From the NCBI GenBank assembly GCA_017542915.1, contig JAFXWI010000065.1, forward strand, positions 1-7,401: a stretch of DNA of 7,401 nt, given 5' to 3'. The DNA is from Paludibacteraceae bacterium (GTDB lineage: Bacteria > Bacteroidota > Bacteroidia > Bacteroidales > Paludibacteraceae). Numbering within the stretch: position 1 is the first letter of the stretch; the number at the start of each line of letters is the position of its first letter. The notes beneath the pieces were generated by a model. The model was not told where the DNA came from. It did not search any database and saw only the letters and a program-made list of their open reading frames with translations. Below are positions 6,772-7,401 of this stretch, piece by piece. The translations under genes were made by a program, and so were the position numbers.

Positions 6772-6880
6772 TTTATGAGTTTATGAGTTGATAAGTTTAT
6801 ACGTGGTTGAACAAGTTAACCAGTTTAACCATAAAACCACATATAAACCTATAAACCGATCAACTAATCAACCATCAATT
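6772..6880. repeat. Inverted pair of octamer arrays filling the fba / CoA-transferase spacer
   Basis: On the plus strand, 8-nt units TTTATGAG (6772), TTTATGAG (6780), TTGATAAG (6788) and TTTATACG (6796) form a left array. On the right, ATATAAAC (6841), CTATAAAC (6849), CGATCAAC (6857), TAATCAAC (6865) and CATCAATT (6873) form an array of reverse-complement units, so the shared unit is approximately GTTTATNN/GTTGATNN. The inner arms 6791-6808 and 6835-6852 match at 16 of 18 positions as an inverted repeat. The 26-nt centre holds a smaller inverted repeat, GTTAA/TTAAC (6815-6819 and 6825-6829). The right array runs into the fba stop codon (6879-6881). Confidence 0.75.
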
Positions 6881-7401
6881 ATTCTGCTTTGCCGTCGGAA
6901 CCGAGGACGTTGATGATTTTGTGCTTGTAGAGCTCGGTCATCAGGTCGCGTGCAGGACCGCAGTACTTACGCGGATCGAACTCTGCCGGTTTCTCTGCGA
7001 ACACTTTGCGGACAGCAGCGGTGAACGCCAGACGGGAGTCAGAGTCGATGTTGATCTTGCAAACAGCGCTCTTAGCAGCCTTGCGGAGTTGCTCCTCGGG
7101 AATACCTACTGCGTCAGGCAGTTTGCCTCCGTATTTGTTGATCATATCCACATACTCCTGCGGAACAGAAGACGAGCCGTGGAGAACGATGGGGAAGCCC
7201 GGAAGCTGCTCCATTACAGCGTCGAGCACGTCGAATGCGAGTGGTGGTGGAACGAGCTTGCCAGTCTTTGGGTCGCGGGTACACTGCTCAGGAGTGAACT
7301 TGTATGCGCCGTGGCTGGTACCGATAGAGATAGCGAGCGAATCGCAACCAGTGCGGGTAGCGAAGTCGATAACCTCCTCAGGCTTGGTGTAGTGAGAAAC
7401 A
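6879..7401 (-). CDS. fba: Class II fructose-1,6-bisphosphate aldolase, C-terminal part (5' end outside window)
   Basis: This zinc-dependent enzyme interconverts fructose-1,6-bisphosphate with dihydroxyacetone phosphate and glyceraldehyde-3-phosphate in cytosolic glycolysis and gluconeogenesis. The frame is open from the right edge (codons from 7400) and gives 173 residues, about half of a usual 310-340. The visible start, VSHYTKPEEVIDFA, is followed by AISIGTSHGAYKF, whose His (codon 7311-7313) is a metal-ligand position. VLHGSSSVP has the second metal-ligand His (codon 7179-7181). KINIDSDSRLAF (near residues 115-126) corresponds to the family's N-[IV]-[DN]-[ST]-D motif that binds the substrate phosphate and carbonyl. 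The C-terminus RKYCGPARDLMTELYKHKI...LGS is typical of Bacteroidetes enzymes. The ATG inside this frame at 7229 is an internal methionine, not the start. A 116-nt repeat-filled spacer separates the gene from the downstream CoA-transferase, so they may or may not be co-transcribed. Confidence 0.96.
   Translation of the reverse strand, partial: VSHYTKPEEVIDFATRTGCDSLAISIGTSHGAYKFTPEQCTRDPKTGKLVPPPLAFDVLDAVMEQLPGFPIVLHGSSSVPQEYVDMINKYGGKLPDAVGIPEEQLRKAAKSAVCKINIDSDSRLAFTAAVRKVFAEKPAEFDPRKYCGPARDLMTELYKHKIINVLGSDGKAE

Noticed and set aside
6763..6878. Promoter or intrinsic terminator between fba and the CoA-transferase gene
   Set aside because: The 18-bp stem is AT-rich with a 26-nt loop and lacks a following U-run, and no clear promoter boxes are visible; it is recorded as a repeat instead.
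1..7401. CRISPR array, tRNA, rRNA, insertion sequence, phage or toxin-antitoxin genes
   Set aside because: No spaced 25-40-nt direct repeats, cloverleaf-like sequence, transposase motif or paired small toxin/antitoxin frames were seen on either strand.

Overview
The window is a stretch of bacterial chromosome, most likely from the order Bacteroidales. Four things point there: the linked set DUF4271 – hemD-like – rnpA – yidD, a single-domain winged-helix protein of the Bacteroidetes DUF2582 type, weak or absent Shine-Dalgarno sequences before most starts, and AT-rich low-complexity spacers between genes of roughly balanced GC. I cannot name a species or genus. I see no rRNA, tRNA, CRISPR array, transposase, phage gene or defence cassette; this is core housekeeping DNA.

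Layout: 1-657 is the C-terminal half of fabF (fatty-acid synthesis), cut by the left edge. After a 72-nt spacer comes a compact rightward run: a 64-residue winged-helix protein (730-924), aspartate-semialdehyde dehydrogenase (924-1928), a U32-family protein (1918-3183), a DUF4271 membrane protein (3187-3837), a uroporphyrinogen-III synthase-like protein (3834-4580), RNase P protein (4599-4943) and YidD (4955-5185). Overlaps of 1, 11 and 4 nt and gaps of 3 to 18 nt suggest one transcript. It ends at a strong bidirectional terminator (5211-5255). Two leftward genes converge on the same terminator: an acetyl-CoA hydrolase/CoA-transferase family enzyme (5269-6762) and, upstream of it, class II fructose-bisphosphate aldolase (6879-7401, cut by the right edge).

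Functionally, the rightward run mixes amino-acid biosynthesis (asd), RNA maturation or modification (rnpA, and possibly the U32 protein), membrane-protein insertion (yidD) and a probable tetrapyrrole enzyme. The leftward pair belongs to central carbon metabolism: glycolysis/gluconeogenesis, and acyl-CoA exchange of the kind used in acetate/succinate/propionate fermentation.

The least ordinary feature is in the spacers. Four junctions (after hemD, rnpA, yidD and fba) carry short degenerate tandem arrays with a 7- or 8-nt period. Each starts at or within a few bases of the upstream stop codon and each has a different unit. The largest, between fba and the CoA-transferase, is two octamer arrays in inverted orientation that can fold, as RNA of the transcribed strand, into an 18-bp stem. 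I found no clear new multi-gene system.
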